This document shows, in pieces, positions 63,123-64,000 of a DNA stretch of 64,000 bases. The notes under the pieces were generated by a model that saw only the letters and a list, made by a program, of their open reading frames with translations, ran no database searches and was not told where the DNA came from. Made by a program: the position numbers and the translations under genes. Position 1 is the stretch's first letter. Every line of letters begins with the position of its first letter. This DNA is from Meghimatium bilineatum (taxonomy: Eukaryota; Mollusca; Gastropoda; Stylommatophora; Philomycidae): the NCBI GenBank assembly GCA_034231615.1, contig CM067322.1, positions 53,029,118 through 53,093,117 on the forward strand. The letters are read 5' to 3'.

Positions 63123-64000
63123 AAAATTCATACTTGATTCAGTATTTACCACTTATTTGTTTGGTTACTGGTGCACTCTCCATTTTGTCGGACATCCTCT
63201 GACATTATGGTTCTTTATATTTGTCTGTAATGACTAGATGTATACAATGTAAAAAAGTGCATATAAATAAAATAGTAAAAAAATGATATTTTAAGTAGTT
63301 GCATTATAATGAGAGTTAGATGGGGGTAGTGTTTGTTATAAAGTGAAAAAAGAAGATTAATCGAGAGGTATAGGACAACATGGATGCTGCCCATAAATTA
63401 TGTCAATACTTATTTCTCAAACTTTTTAACCCCCTTCCACTTTGTGAAGCCGTCAACTGTTAACAATTCTGGGACCCATCAACTTAATTATGTGAGAAAG
63501 AAAAACACTCATCTACTAAAGAAATTGCACAAAAATAAGTAAATTATTTCAAATTTAATATATAAAAATGTTTCAAATTAAAACAGTTTATTTAGTGCAT
63601 AAAATATAGTATTGTTGACATAAACTTTTGCCATCTCTCGCCCACTCCTCTTTGACAATTTGTCAAACATTTTAGACACTCCCCTAATTGTTGACGTAAT
63701 ATATGCACCATAAGGGAATATTGAATTGTTTAACATTGTGGCGCAGACAATGCGATATTAATTTAAGATACTTGAGAAAGTAGGTTGTGGCGATACATGG
63801 TCGCAAATGAAAGTCGGTACTTGATGATGATTATCCATTCTACACAAACCGCTGAGAAATCCTCCTTATCTTTATGCTAGTGCATTTTTCAAATCGTATT
63901 AGGGCGCGTGTAGTGCGTTCTGCTTCTCAGTAACACCGAGAGCCATGCTGGTTCTGTTATCTGGCGCAGTTCTGAGAGTCGCGAACGCTACGGGGTAGCC
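63123..64000. other. Unassigned DNA to the window edge
   Basis: TTCTCAAACTTTTTAACCCC at 63414-63433 is like one end of an old hAT-type element, but no matching second end or duplication was found. No gene recognised. Confidence 0.35.

Noticed and set aside
63414..63690. hAT-type element near the right edge
   Set aside because: One end-like sequence only (TTCTCAAACTTTTTAACCCC); no matching inverted end or 8-bp duplication located.

Overview
This 64 kb window looks like nuclear DNA of an invertebrate animal. It is AT-rich and has no dense coding, operons or ribosome-binding-site-led genes. It holds at least seven families of non-LTR retrotransposon fragments, several tRNA-derived SINE families, hAT-like MITEs, and many minisatellites and microsatellites. 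The mix (RTE/BovB-like LINE C-termini, an RNase H-bearing LINE, tRNA-SINEs, Penelope-type hammerhead motifs, long GATA/GACA arrays) suits a mollusc or other lophotrochozoan. That placement is inference; the sequence alone does not name a species. I found no host protein-coding gene that I can support with confidence. The only hints are a weak possible terminal exon near 39.8 kb and a core-promoter-like block near 53.9-54.2 kb.

The family letters A-N used here are my own labels. LINE families: A (BovB-like RTE; 4 copies), B (2), C (2), F (5, with GAT-repeat tails), G (5, mostly with GATA-like tails), K (2), and E (a LINE with RNase H and a C-x-C...H-x4-C tail; 4 fragments from different parts of the element). 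Almost all are 5'-truncated and keep only the end of the reverse-transcriptase ORF. Two G copies and one F copy keep the catalytic FADD/YADD box. Non-autonomous families: a 270-bp SINE with a GGGTTACTTTACTTT-type tail (4 copies), SINE-B (2), SINE-C (several), D (about 12 copies, apparently derived from the 5' region of E-type LINEs), H ((CCAA)n tail), J and M.

Layout: 0-5.3 kb is a 27-bp minisatellite split by a SINE and a LINE, then a pyrimidine-rich array split by LINE B and by a homogeneous 40-bp satellite. 6-7.4 kb holds E remnants. 7.7-9.2 kb has 51-bp and 42-bp arrays. 11-15.3 kb has C, F, D and SINE copies. 16.6-17.2 kb is a Bkm-like GATA/GACA array. 17.9-23.5 kb is a dense cluster of G, E, F, D, K and M copies. 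25-31 kb holds 30-bp, 25-bp and about 27-bp arrays around an A-in-D nest. 33.5-39.3 kb holds SINEs, a G-type LINE split by element H, and the first hammerhead-motif element. 41-45.6 kb holds SINE-B split by a MITE, a second MITE, and the second hammerhead-motif element nested in J. 47-52 kb has A, G and SINE-C copies and a 44-bp array. 54-60 kb has E, M, SINE-B, G and 23/35-bp arrays. The remainder is unassigned AT-rich DNA.

The most interesting object is a short non-autonomous element present twice: 38437-38735 on the plus strand and 43767-44347 on the minus strand. Each copy is flanked by an 11-13 bp target-site duplication, carries an internal inverted repeat (31 bp perfect, or about 59 bp) and contains a hammerhead-ribozyme-like motif. 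It resembles Penelope-associated retrozymes, although the catalytic core is imperfect.
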